Positions 1-7,112 of a stretch of DNA of 11,362 nt are shown piece by piece; positions within the stretch are counted from its first letter, which is position 1, and every line of letters begins with the position of its first letter. Under the pieces are notes generated by a model. It was not told the DNA's origin. It searched no databases and worked only from the letters and a program-made list of their open reading frames with translations. A program made the position numbers and the translations under genes. This DNA comes from CAZLNO01 sp964561005 (GTDB lineage: Bacteria > Pseudomonadota > Alphaproteobacteria > Kiloniellales > Rhodovibrionaceae). The stretch is taken from the NCBI GenBank assembly GCA_964561005.1, contig CAZLNO010000111.1:1-11362 (forward strand), read 5' to 3'.

Positions 1-692
1 AGATGCACCGCGCCGTCTACGACAGCCGCGACCAGAGCTATTTCCTCTTCGCCACGACGCGCGGGCAGCTCGCCTTCCTGCGCTTTCCGCTGGGCGGCCA
101 GCCGAAGGACGAGACCCGCCGCCTGGCCGGGGATCTGGGCCTGGCCGTCGCCGACAAGCCGGACAGCCAGGACATCTGCTTCGTGCCCCAGGGCAGCTAT
201 GCCGACGTGGTGAAGAAGCTGCGCCCCGGCAGCATCGAGCCCGGCGAGATTGTCGACCTGGATGGCAAGGTGTTGGGCTGTCATGAGGGCGTCATCCACT
301 TCACCATCGGGCAGCGCCGCGGTCTGAACATCGGAGGCCATCACGAGCCGCTTTACGTGGTCCGGCTGGAGCCCGAGTCGCGGCGGGTCGTCGTGGGGCC
401 GCGCCGGGCGCTGGCGCGCGATGTGGTGCGCCTGCGCGAGCTGAACTGGCTGGACTCGGCGCCGCTGTCCGGGGCGGGGCGCCGGGTGGCGGTCAAGCTG
501 CGCTCGGCCATGGCGCCGGTGCCGGCGCAGGTCTATCCCGGCGGGCCGGGTGCCGACGCGACCGTGGTGCTGGACAGTCCGGCGCACGGCGTGTCGCCAG
601 GGCAGGCCGCCGTGTTCTACGACGACAGCCGGGTCCTGGGCGGCGGCTGGATCGTCTCCGCCGAGCTGGCCGAGGCGACGGCGGCGGCCTGA
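1..692 (+). CDS. mnmA: tRNA-specific 2-thiouridylase MnmA, 5'-truncated by window edge
   Basis: MnmA transfers sulfur to C2 of the wobble uridine (U34) of Lys, Glu and Gln tRNAs in the cytoplasm, using ATP and a persulfide relay. About 229 C-terminal residues are visible. They include a segment matching the family around DQSYFLF, the DSQDICFV motif, and IGQRRGLNIGG. The Cys of DSQDICFV (codon 177-179) corresponds to the second catalytic cysteine, Cys199 of the E. coli enzyme. It is followed by the central domain and the C-terminal beta barrel. A family member is about 360-390 residues, so roughly 140 N-terminal residues with the ATP-binding PP-loop and first catalytic Cys lie left of the window. 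The ATG at position 3 is internal and is not the true start. The stop is TGA at 690-692. Family identity is clear; the state of the missing part is unknown. Confidence 0.96.
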   Translation, partial: MHRAVYDSRDQSYFLFATTRGQLAFLRFPLGGQPKDETRRLAGDLGLAVADKPDSQDICFVPQGSYADVVKKLRPGSIEPGEIVDLDGKVLGCHEGVIHFTIGQRRGLNIGGHHEPLYVVRLEPESRRVVVGPRRALARDVVRLRELNWLDSAPLSGAGRRVAVKLRSAMAPVPAQVYPGGPGADATVVLDSPAHGVSPGQAAVFYDDSRVLGGGWIVSAELAEATAAA

Positions 693-963
693 ATCGCGCG
701 CCCGCCCTTCGCCGGCCCCATCCGACAGTCGCCACGCGACACGGCGCGACACGGGGGGTGCGCCTTGCCCGCGCTGACCGTTCCCGAGGGATAGACGCAA
801 TTTGACGAAATTTTAAGAGATATACGCTTCTTTAGCGCTGGGTGGCGAGTTTTGCAGGGGCGCCGAAAATTGTGGGCCGGAGGCGTGACAGGGGTCGGGG
901 CGCCCTGGCGCGCCGATGCGAAACGGGCAAGTCGTGATCTGAGTGAAACGTAGAGGCGAAGAG
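693..963. other. Intergenic region between mnmA and the PAS gene
   Basis: No gene is seen. Two adjacent 9-base direct repeats GCGACACGG occur at 736-744 and 746-754. An A/T-rich patch at about 799-835 is conspicuous against the GC-rich surroundings and is the likeliest place for the promoter of the PAS gene. It contains TTGACG (802-807) and TATACG (821-826), but these are only 13 bases apart, too close for a normal sigma-70 pair, so no promoter is called. No convincing intrinsic terminator follows mnmA. Confidence 0.4.
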
Positions 964-1554
964 GTGGTCTTGCAACTAGCTGACTACGCGAGCGACTCGT
1001 CCTCGCCGTGCTGTCCGTCGCCGCATGTGGTCGATCTGCCGGAGCCGAAGCTGGCCGAGTTCTATACCTATTGGCGCAGCAAGCGGCACGGCCGGTGCTG
1101 GCCGTCGCGCGAAAGCATCGACCCGACGGAGATCCCGCACCTTCTGCCGCACCTGATGATCACGGACGTGCTGGGGGAGAACCGCTTTCGCTTTCGCCTG
1201 ATGGGGACCTACCTGACCGAGCGCATCGGCCTGGACGCGACGGGCCGCGAGTTCAGGGAGTTCGAGGGCGACCACAGCTTCGGCGACTTCATGTCGGGCA
1301 TTCACCGGCAGATGCTGGCCTGGGGCGTGCCGGTGTACGGCGGCGGCGTGCACCAGACGCTCTATGGGACGGAGCATGTCTGTCGCCGGGTCATGTGCCC
1401 GCTCAGCGAGGACGACAGGCGAATCGACAAGGTCATAAGCTGCATCGTGTTCGTCACGGGTGAAGAGGGCACGGCACCAGTGCTCTCGCGCGGCATCGTC
1501 AAGCCGACCTTCGCCATGCCGGTCGAGCAGGTTGCCACGGCCAAGGCGGGCTAG
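964..1554 (+). CDS. PAS_5-family (single PAS-like domain) protein
   Basis: A 196-residue protein resembling the PAS_5 family, small stand-alone PAS-like proteins abundant in alphaproteobacteria and mostly without assigned function. The conserved core begins near residue 23 (VVDLPEPKLAEFYTYWRSKR). It continues with an acidic/proline segment (DPTEIPHLLPHL, about 53-64) and the typical RFRLMGT...GLDATGR stretch (about 77-95). No transmembrane segment, kinase, cyclase or DNA-binding domain follows, so any signalling role would need a partner. The start is uncertain. GTG at 964 has AGAGG at 952-956 with a 7-base spacer and is preferred. TTG at 970 (GAAGAGG upstream) and a GTG at 943 without a ribosome-binding site are alternatives in the same frame. 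All give the same conserved domain. It stands alone between mnmA and the tRNA gene. The family call is from pattern recognition; the ligand is unknown. Confidence 0.8.
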   Translation: MVLQLADYASDSSSPCCPSPHVVDLPEPKLAEFYTYWRSKRHGRCWPSRESIDPTEIPHLLPHLMITDVLGENRFRFRLMGTYLTERIGLDATGREFREFEGDHSFGDFMSGIHRQMLAWGVPVYGGGVHQTLYGTEHVCRRVMCPLSEDDRRIDKVISCIVFVTGEEGTAPVLSRGIVKPTFAMPVEQVATAKAG

Positions 1555-1564
1555 GCGGCGGTCG

Positions 1565-1596
1565 CGCCCCATCCTCGGACCGCGAGGGCGGGTTTT
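1565..1596 (+). terminator. Weak candidate terminator after the PAS gene
   Basis: Just past the stop, CCTCG (1573-1577) can pair with CGAGG (1583-1587). Alternatively CGCCC (1565-1569) can pair with GGGCG (1586-1590). Either stem is followed by a short TTTT at 1593-1596. The stem is short and the T-run sits a few bases away, so this is a marginal intrinsic terminator. Confidence 0.3.
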
Positions 1597-1672
1597 GTCG
1601 CTGCGTCGCCTGCCTCATGGCAAATGTCGTCGGCAGGAAGCCGAGCGGGGACGTCGGCGGGCATCGGCAAAC

Positions 1673-1702
1673 TTGACAGCACGGGGCGGGCCGCCATATA
1701 CG
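1673..1702 (+). promoter_or_regulatory. Sigma-70-type promoter of the tRNA-Met gene
   Basis: A perfect -35 TTGACA at 1673-1678 is followed after 18 bases by TATACG at 1697-1702 (or ATATAC after 17), a good -10 for a housekeeping sigma factor. Transcription would begin near 1709, giving a leader of about 40 bases before the mature tRNA 5' end at 1748. Position and match make this the best promoter in the window. Confidence 0.75.
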
Positions 1703-1747
1703 CGGGTGTCGCTCGCAGCCGCGAGCCGGATCAATTGAAAAGTCCAT

Positions 1748-1824
1748 GGCGGGGTAGCTCAGTCGGTTAGAGCAGTGGAATCATAATCCATGTGTCGGGG
1801 GTTCAAATCCCTCCCCCGCTACCA
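1748..1824 (+). tRNA. tRNA-Met (anticodon CAT), elongator type
   Basis: A complete 77-base cloverleaf. The acceptor stem is 1748-1754 with 1814-1820, the D stem GCTC/GAGC (1757-1760 with 1770-1773), and the anticodon stem GTGGA/TCCAT (1775-1779 with 1787-1791). The loop is ATCATAA with anticodon CAT at 1782-1784. The variable loop has 5 bases (1792-1796), the T arm is 1797-1813, the discriminator is A (1821), and CCA is encoded at 1822-1824. The first acceptor pair is G-U, not the C-A mismatch of an initiator, and the anticodon stem lacks the three G-C pairs of initiators, so it is not fMet. A CAT anticodon could also be tRNA-Ile2, where TilS makes lysidine at C34. The sequence resembles alphaproteobacterial elongator Met as I recall it, so Met is preferred. 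Confidence 0.93.
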
Positions 1825-1836
1825 GCGCGATCAGTC

Positions 1837-1880
1837 AAGGGGCTGGTGTGGCGCGACATGCTACATCGGCCCTTTTCTTT
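1837..1880 (+). terminator. Strong intrinsic terminator of the tRNA-Met transcript
   Basis: The arm from 1837 (AAGGGGCTGG...) to 1853 pairs without interruption, with several G-U pairs, to the arm from 1859 to 1875. The loop is CGACA (1854-1858). The stem ends in TTTT (1873-1876), then CTTT. A stem of about 14-17 pairs with a U-rich tail 12 bases after the tRNA CCA is a textbook Rho-independent terminator. It also sits 3' of the convergent FNT gene, but the opposite strand has only a short U-run, so termination there would be weaker. Confidence 0.88.
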
Positions 1881-1927
1881 CCATAGTCGCCATGGTCGGA
1901 GTGGCCACCCATGGTCCGAATGGCCGT

Positions 1928-2803
1928 TCATGCGCGCGGACGTGCGGGGCGCAGGTAGACGAACCAGTAGACCAGTGCGACCAGGACGCCGCCGCCGATG
2001 ATATTGCCGGCGGTGACGGGGAGCAGCACGGCGACGAAGCTATCAAGGCTCACCGCCACCGGCTCCGCCGCCGCCAGGGTCCAGAAGTCCGGTGCGGCCA
2101 GGCGCTCGATCAGCCAGGCGCTGGGCAGGTAGAACATCACCGCCACCGCGTGCTCCAGCCCCAGGACATAGAAGGCCGCCACCGGCGGCGTCAGGGCCAG
2201 CACGCGGTCCGTGGTCGAACGGGCGCTGTAGGTCAGCCACACCCCCAGGCACAGCAAGGTGTTGCCCAGAATGCCCAGGACAAGGGCGTCGAAGGTCGTC
2301 AGGCTGTCGAGCCGGGCGGCGGAGTCCAGCAGTCCCGCGCCGACGCCGCCGCCCATCTCGGTGTGCTGCCCGGCCACGATCAGCAGCGCGCCGGTGGAGA
2401 CCGCGCCGATCAGGTTGCCGAGGAAGACGATGCCCCAGGCGCGCAGCAGGTGCGTGGTGGGCAGCCGGCCGTGCGCCCAGGCCATGACCATCAGGTTGTT
2501 GGTGGTGAACAGCTCGGCGCCGCCGACGATGGCAAGGACGTAGGCGAGGGTGAAGGCGAGGCCGCCGGCCAGCTTGGTCGTTCCGGCAAGAGCCGCGCCC
2601 TCGCCGCCGCTGGTCACGGCCGCGGCGAAGGTGGCGCCGAAGGCGATATAGGCGCCGGCCAGCATGCTCAGGAACAGGAGCTGCAGGGCGTCCTGATCCG
2701 CCTTTTCCTTGCCGGTGCGCTCGGCCACCTTGGCCATGTCCTTGGGCAGGAGGGCGTCGAGCTGTCCCGTGCGGGGTTCTCCATCCTTGAATTCCGGCTG
2801 CAT
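1928..2803 (-). CDS. Formate/nitrite transporter (FNT) family channel
   Basis: A 291-residue inner-membrane protein of the pentameric FNT family (FocA, NirC and relatives), which passes small monovalent anions such as formate, nitrite or hydrosulfide. About six hydrophobic helices are visible. Family motifs appear in order: GGAELFTTN (94-102), LGNLIGA (128-134), LGILGNTLLCLGVW (176-189), GLEHAVAVMF (about 215-224) and VTAGNIIGGG (263-272). His218 in GLEH matches the central-pore histidine of the family. Start: the ATG at 2803 has GGAG (2813-2810) with a 6-base spacer. The reading frame stays open further upstream to 2890 but without support. The hydrophilic N-terminus of about 40 residues is slightly long. 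It lies 96 bases downstream of the exonuclease on the same strand, so it may be read through from the acetate module or have its own promoter; none is evident. The substrate cannot be told from sequence. Confidence 0.92.
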   Translation of the reverse strand: MQPEFKDGEPRTGQLDALLPKDMAKVAERTGKEKADQDALQLLFLSMLAGAYIAFGATFAAAVTSGGEGAALAGTTKLAGGLAFTLAYVLAIVGGAELFTTNNLMVMAWAHGRLPTTHLLRAWGIVFLGNLIGAVSTGALLIVAGQHTEMGGGVGAGLLDSAARLDSLTTFDALVLGILGNTLLCLGVWLTYSARSTTDRVLALTPPVAAFYVLGLEHAVAVMFYLPSAWLIERLAAPDFWTLAAAEPVAVSLDSFVAVLLPVTAGNIIGGGVLVALVYWFVYLRPARPRA

Positions 2804-2899
2804 CGCATTCTCCGGATCGCCGAGCCGTTCGGATTCGCGCTTCGCGCCCGAGCCTAGCCCATTCCGGCCGATGGCGCAGCCGTCGCCCACCGCGACCGG

Positions 2900-3532
2900 T
2901 CAGCGCGGCTGGGTCAGCGTCAGGTACATCATCCCCGCCAGCAGGGCGTCGTTGAAGGCATCGTGCTGGGTCAGCGCGGGCAGGTCGAGGTCGCGGCGGA
3001 TGGTCTCGAACCGCAGGTCGCACTTGCCGGTGTAGCGGTGCGCCAGGTCGGTGCGCCCCTGAACGTAGCGCCGGGTGTAGTAGAGCCGCGAGACCTCCAC
3101 CTGCGGGTTGGCCAGGCGCACGCCCAGCTCGGCGGAGAGGTACTTGTCGATCATGCGCACGTCGAAGTCGATGTAGTAGCCGACCAGCGGCCGCGACCCG
3201 ATGAACTCCAGCAGGCGCGGCAGCGCCTCGCGCATCGGCAGGCCGCCGGCCACGTCCATCGGGCGCAGGCGGTGGACGCGCACGGTGGTCGCCGTGGGCG
3301 CGCGCTCCGGCCGCACCGTCAGTTCGAGGCGCTGGCTGGTCAGCAGGCGCCGGCCGCGGATCTTGATGGCGGCGATGGCGATGATCTCGTCGCGGCGCGG
3401 GTCGGTGCCGGTGGTCTCGCAGTCCAGCGCGACCAGCTCGCCGCTGCGGTCGGGCGCGAACAGGAAGCGATAGTCCGGGTCGCGCAGCCGCGTCCGCTGA
3501 TAGTGACGGCGCAGGGTATCCAGCACGCTCAA
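2900..3532 (-). CDS. DEDDh-type 3'-5' exonuclease (DnaQ/epsilon-like)
   Basis: A 210-residue protein of the DnaQ-like exonuclease superfamily, which removes nucleotides from the 3' end of DNA or RNA with two metal ions. ExoI is LDCETTGTD with Asp37 and Glu39. ExoII is LVGYYIDFDVRMID with Asp124. ExoIII is HDAFNDALLAG with His190 and Asp195, so all five DEDDh residues are present. The ExoII tyrosines replace the usual His-Asn. Start: the preceding gene ends TTTTGA, and TTG at 3532 overlaps that stop. GGGG lies 5 bases upstream of it, and no ATG fits. GTG at 3526 is the alternative (208 residues). The overlap implies translational coupling to the DUF294 gene. Chromosomal DnaQ is usually about 230-240 residues, and this operon position argues for a dedicated accessory exonuclease, not the replicative proofreader. 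The natural substrate is unknown. Confidence 0.9.
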   Translation of the reverse strand: MSVLDTLRRHYQRTRLRDPDYRFLFAPDRSGELVALDCETTGTDPRRDEIIAIAAIKIRGRRLLTSQRLELTVRPERAPTATTVRVHRLRPMDVAGGLPMREALPRLLEFIGSRPLVGYYIDFDVRMIDKYLSAELGVRLANPQVEVSRLYYTRRYVQGRTDLAHRYTGKCDLRFETIRRDLDLPALTQHDAFNDALLAGMMYLTLTQPR

Positions 3533-5334
3533 AACATCCCCAGCCCGAAGTGGTGGCGCACCCGCTCGCGGAAGGCCTTCACCGCCTGCAACGCGTCCTT
3601 CAGCAGGCTGCGCTGGAAGGCGTTGAGCTGGCGCGGGCGCACCAGCGCCGGCCCGCCGGTCAGCTCCGCATCGAGCTGTGCCTTCAGGTGCAGCTCGCGC
3701 AGCAAGGCGAAGGCGCCTACCAGCTCCTCGACCAGGGAAGCCTCCAGCACGCCCTGTCGCGACAACGTACGCAGCCGGGCCACGGTGCCGGTGGGCTCGA
3801 TGCGGCGTTCCAGGGCGAAGCTGCGCGCGCCGTGCACCATGGGAAAGATCCCGGCCTTCTTCAGGTCCAGGCCGTCGTGCCGGGTGCCGGCGTCGGCGAT
3901 CAGCCCGCCGAACAGCCCGATCGGCGTCCCGAAGGCCTCGGTGGCCTTGGCGAAGAGCGCGAGGTAACCCTTGTTGCCGGCCACCAGGTCGAAGAGGTAG
4001 CGGCGCAGCTCGGCCAGCAGCGCCGCGTCCCCGGCCACCGGCGCGGCGTCCAGGAAGATCGCCACCTTCATGTGCGCCTGCTCGCCGGGGTGGGCGACCC
4101 ACTGCCGCATCTCGGCGCGGAAGTCCTCCGCAGTGCGCGACCAGGCCGGGTTGTTGACCATCACCTGGCCCGGACAGGCGGGGAAGCCAAAGGAGTCCAG
4201 CGCGCCCGAGAAGGCGTCGCGGAAACGCTGCAGCGTCCCCTCGTCCACCGGCTCGGCCAGCACGAGGCCGTTGTCCTGATCGGTGCGCACGGTCTGCTCG
4301 CCGCGGCCCTCGCTGCCCATCACGAACAGGCAGGCCTTCGATCGCAGATCATCCGGCGCCAGCAGCTCGAACAGCTTGGCGAACAGCCGCCGGTTGAGGT
4401 CCGAGGCGATCTCGGACAGCGCATCCACGCCCAGCCCTTGCAAGTGCAGCGTGCGCACCGTGCGGGCGATCTCCTCGGCGGCGTTGCGCAGGTCGTCGAC
4501 GCCGGCGGCCCGGTCCAGGCGGCCGGCCACGACCATGGAGTTGCTGGACAGCAGGCCCAGCAGGTCGATCTCCTCCAGCACGCCGACAAACCCGCCGTTC
4601 TCCACGACGGCCAGGCGGCGCTTGTTGTGCTTGGTCATCAGCACCATGGCGTCGTAGACGAAGGCGCCAGCGTCCACGGGGACGATGTCGAAGTGGCAGA
4701 TCTCGCTGACCGGCGTCTCCAGCGGCAGGCGGCGCAGGACGCAGGCCTTGGAAAGGTTCATGCCGGTAATGATGCCCAGGCGATTGCCGTCCTGGACGAA
4801 CAGCGTGTTGGTGTCGCGCGTGCGCATCGTGTGGCCGGCTTCCTCGATCGTGGTCTCGCCGGGCACCGTCACGGCGGGGTGCAAAAAGGCGTCGCGCACC
4901 CGCGCGCGCAGCAGGCCGCCAAGTTCGCGCTGGTCGCGGCGTTCGGCCAGCGCCTCCAGCTTGCGGCCGATGTCGCGGTAGAAGAAGGCGCCGAAGGCAG
5001 GGTTGCGCCGGGTCAGCTCCAGCGCCTGATCGCGCGGGAGGAGGTAGCAGAGCGCCTCCTCGCCGACGACGAAGGCGTGCGCCGTGGTGCCCTGGACCAG
5101 GGCGGCCGAGTCGAAGCTGTCGCCCGGACCCAGGACGGCGACGAGGGAGTCGTCGTCGCGCTCCTCCACCGTGCCCTTGATGATGACATGCAGGGCCTCG
5201 GCGGCGTCGCCGGGTGAGAGCACGGTCGCGCCCGCCGGATAGAACTCGACGTCCACGGCGGCGCGCACCCGCTGTCGCTCCGGCTCGCTCAGCAGGTCGA
5301 AGGGTGGGGTGGTGAAGTCGAAGCTTTCCGGCAT
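3529..5334 (-). CDS. cNMP-binding / CBS-pair / DUF294 nucleotidyltransferase-like regulatory protein
   Basis: A 601-residue cytoplasmic protein with four recognisable parts. An N-terminal cyclic-nucleotide-binding fold spans about 10-130 (FYPAGATVLSPGD, then VLGPGDSFD). A pair of CBS domains spans about 150-265 and may bind adenosyl ligands. A DUF294 putative nucleotidyltransferase domain spans about 290-440, with GSEGRGEQTVR followed by TDQDNGLV; Asp352 and Asp354 fit the metal-binding D-x-D of GlnD-like nucleotidyltransferases. A DUF294 C-terminal helical domain spans about 450-600. This architecture is known next to acetate permease genes in proteobacteria and is presumed regulatory; I know of no established reaction. 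The ATG start at 5334 has AGGA about 10 bases upstream, a modest site. It is separated from actP by 92 bases containing a strong hairpin, and its stop overlaps the exonuclease start. Confidence 0.92.
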   Translation of the reverse strand: MPESFDFTTPPFDLLSEPERQRVRAAVDVEFYPAGATVLSPGDAAEALHVIIKGTVEERDDDSLVAVLGPGDSFDSAALVQGTTAHAFVVGEEALCYLLPRDQALELTRRNPAFGAFFYRDIGRKLEALAERRDQRELGGLLRARVRDAFLHPAVTVPGETTIEEAGHTMRTRDTNTLFVQDGNRLGIITGMNLSKACVLRRLPLETPVSEICHFDIVPVDAGAFVYDAMVLMTKHNKRRLAVVENGGFVGVLEEIDLLGLLSSNSMVVAGRLDRAAGVDDLRNAAEEIARTVRTLHLQGLGVDALSEIASDLNRRLFAKLFELLAPDDLRSKACLFVMGSEGRGEQTVRTDQDNGLVLAEPVDEGTLQRFRDAFSGALDSFGFPACPGQVMVNNPAWSRTAEDFRAEMRQWVAHPGEQAHMKVAIFLDAAPVAGDAALLAELRRYLFDLVAGNKGYLALFAKATEAFGTPIGLFGGLIADAGTRHDGLDLKKAGIFPMVHGARSFALERRIEPTGTVARLRTLSRQGVLEASLVEELVGAFALLRELHLKAQLDAELTGGPALVRPRQLNAFQRSLLKDALQAVKAFRERVRHHFGLGMF

Positions 5335-5374
5335 GGCTTGGGTATCCTGACGCGGAAGACAGGGCCGGCGCCAG

Positions 5375-5404
5375 CCGGGGCGCGCCGCTGGCGGCGCGCC
5401 CCGG
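5375..5404 (-). repeat. Near-perfect GC-rich inverted repeat between actP and the DUF294 gene
   Basis: CCGGGGCGCGCCGC (5375-5388) pairs base for base with 5391-5404, leaving TG between. A realistic fold is 13 pairs with a 4-base loop. It lies in the 92-base gap after actP. No T-run follows on either strand, so it is not a standard intrinsic terminator. It could protect the upstream DUF485-actP message from 3' exonucleases, attenuate read-through, or be a member of a dispersed palindromic repeat family; only one copy is in this window. Confidence 0.7.
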
Positions 5405-5426
5405 TCCGGCTGCGAGGGTGGGAAGC

Positions 5427-7112
5427 TCAGTGCGCCGAGGCGCCCTCGGCCCCCAGGCCCGTCTGCGAACGCACGTACTGGGCCTTGAACAGCTCCGCCT
5501 CGGAGCTGGCCCGCGCGCTCCGGTCCGTCACCGAGAACAGCCAGATCGCCCCGAAGGCCACGGTCACCGAGAACAGCGCCGGGTACTTGTAGGGGAAGAC
5601 GGCCGTCTCGTAGCCCAGCACCGAGACCCAGACGGTCGGGCCCAGGATGACCAGCACCAGGGCCGTTCCCAGGCCGCAGAGGCCGCCCAGCAGCGCGCCG
5701 CGGGTGGTCAGCCTGGACCAGAACATCGACAGGAACAGCACCGGGAAGTTGGCGCTGGCGGCGATGGCGAAGGCCAGGCCGACCATGAAGGCGATGTTCT
5801 GCTCCTCGAACACGATGCCCAGGCCCATCGCCAGGATGCCCAGGCAGACCGTGGCGATGCGCGAGACCCGGATCTCGGCCTTCTCGTCCGCCTGGCCCTT
5901 CTTGATCACGCTGGCGTAGAGGTCGTGGCTGATCGCCGAGGCGCCGGCCAGGGTGAGCCCGGAGACCACCGCCAGGATGGTGGCGAAGGCCACCGCCGAG
6001 ATGAAGCCCAGGAACAGCGAGCCCCCGGTGGCCTCGGCCAGGTGCACCGCCGCCATGTTGCTGCCGCCGATCAGCTCGCCGGCCGCGTCCATGAAGCTGC
6101 TGTCGGTCATCACCAGCACGATCGCGCCGAAGCCGATGATGAAGGTCAGCAGGTAGAAGTAGCCGATGAAGCCCGTGGCGTAGAACACCGACTTGCGCGC
6201 CTCCTTGGCGTCGCCGACGGTGAAGAACCGCATCAGGATGTGCGGCAGGCCCGCGGTGCCGAACATCAGCGCGATGCCCAGCGAGATCGCCGAGACCGGG
6301 TCAGTCAGGAGACCGCCGGGGCCCATGATGTCCAGCCCCTTGGGGTGCACCTCGACCGCCTTGGCGAACAGCGCCTCGGGGTTGAAGCCGAAGGCGAACA
6401 GCACCGCCGCTGCCATGAAGGTCGCGCCGGCCAGCAGGAGTACGGCCTTGGTGATCTGCACCCAGGTGGTGGCGATCATGCCGCCGAAGGTGACGTAGGT
6501 GATCATCAGCGCGCCCACGACGATCACCGCGAGCTCGTAGGGCAGTCCGAACAGCAGCTCGATCAGCTTGCCGGCGCCGACGATCTGGGCGATGAGATAC
6601 AGCGCCACCGTCGCCAGCGAGCCGCACGCGGCCAGCGAGCGCACCTCGATCTGGCCCAGCCGGAACGAGGCCACGTCGGCGAAGGTAAAGCGACCCAGGT
6701 TGCGCAGGCGTTCGGCGATCAGGAAGAGAATGACCGGCCAGCCCACCAGGAAGCCGATGGAGTAGATCAGCCCGTCGTAGCCCGAGGTGTAGACCAGCGC
6801 CGAGATGCCCAGGAAGGACGCCGCGGACATGTAGTCGCCGGCGATCGCCAGGCCGTTCTGGAAGCCGGTGATGCCGCCGCCGGCGGAGTAGAACTGCGCC
6901 GCCGAGGTGGTCTTGCGCGCGGCCCAGTAGGTGATGCCCAGCGTGCCGGCGACAAAGGCCAGGAACATCACGATGGCCGCGATGTTGAGCGGCTGGCGGG
7001 CGACCTCGCCCTCGATCGCCTCGGCGGCCAGCGCCGGGTCGATTCCCAGGACCAGGCCGGCCCCTGCCATGCCGGCGAGACCGGCGAGAAGAAGCTTGCG
7101 CGCGGTCATCAT
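5427..7112 (-). CDS. actP: Cation/acetate symporter ActP (SSS family)
   Basis: A 561-residue sodium:solute symporter (SSS family) of the inner membrane that imports acetate and related short carboxylates. It matches the remembered E. coli ActP along its whole length, including the stretches AIAGDYMSAASFLG (89-102), GYDGLIYS, FGTAGLPHILMRFFTV, NIAFMVGLAFAIAAS and the C-terminal RSQTGLG. An N-terminal hydrophobic leader ending ALAA-EA (about 30/31) looks like the signal peptide typical of this subfamily. Start: ATG-ATG at 7112-7107. The first ATG overlaps the TGA of the DUF485 gene as ATGA and has GGGAG 5 bases upstream, so 7112 is preferred. The frame is open further upstream, but that part overlaps the DUF485 gene and is not used. 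It is translated together with the DUF485 protein, as in the yjcH-actP arrangement of other proteobacteria. Confidence 0.97.
   Translation of the reverse strand: MMTARKLLLAGLAGMAGAGLVLGIDPALAAEAIEGEVARQPLNIAAIVMFLAFVAGTLGITYWAARKTTSAAQFYSAGGGITGFQNGLAIAGDYMSAASFLGISALVYTSGYDGLIYSIGFLVGWPVILFLIAERLRNLGRFTFADVASFRLGQIEVRSLAACGSLATVALYLIAQIVGAGKLIELLFGLPYELAVIVVGALMITYVTFGGMIATTWVQITKAVLLLAGATFMAAAVLFAFGFNPEALFAKAVEVHPKGLDIMGPGGLLTDPVSAISLGIALMFGTAGLPHILMRFFTVGDAKEARKSVFYATGFIGYFYLLTFIIGFGAIVLVMTDSSFMDAAGELIGGSNMAAVHLAEATGGSLFLGFISAVAFATILAVVSGLTLAGASAISHDLYASVIKKGQADEKAEIRVSRIATVCLGILAMGLGIVFEEQNIAFMVGLAFAIAASANFPVLFLSMFWSRLTTRGALLGGLCGLGTALVLVILGPTVWVSVLGYETAVFPYKYPALFSVTVAFGAIWLFSVTDRSARASSEAELFKAQYVRSQTGLGAEGASAH

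Noticed and set aside
802..826. TTGACG and TATACG as a promoter for the PAS gene
   Set aside because: The spacer is only 13 bases, and no alternative pairing gives 16-18 bases with acceptable hexamers.
1748..1824. tRNA 3' end as an integration (att) site
   Set aside because: No integrase gene or second copy of the tRNA 3' segment is present in the window.
1790..2857. 355-codon plus-strand open frame starting inside the tRNA
   Set aside because: It begins within the mature tRNA, crosses the terminator and runs antisense to the FNT gene; the product has no recognisable character.
3533..4102. 5' extension of the exonuclease frame inside the DUF294 gene
   Set aside because: The extension is an Arg/Gly/Ala-rich shadow of the DUF294 gene. 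Exonuclease-like sequence begins only near 3532.
3550..5217. 555-codon open frame antisense to the DUF294 gene
   Set aside because: A compositional shadow; the sense frame has clear cNMP, CBS and DUF294 motifs.
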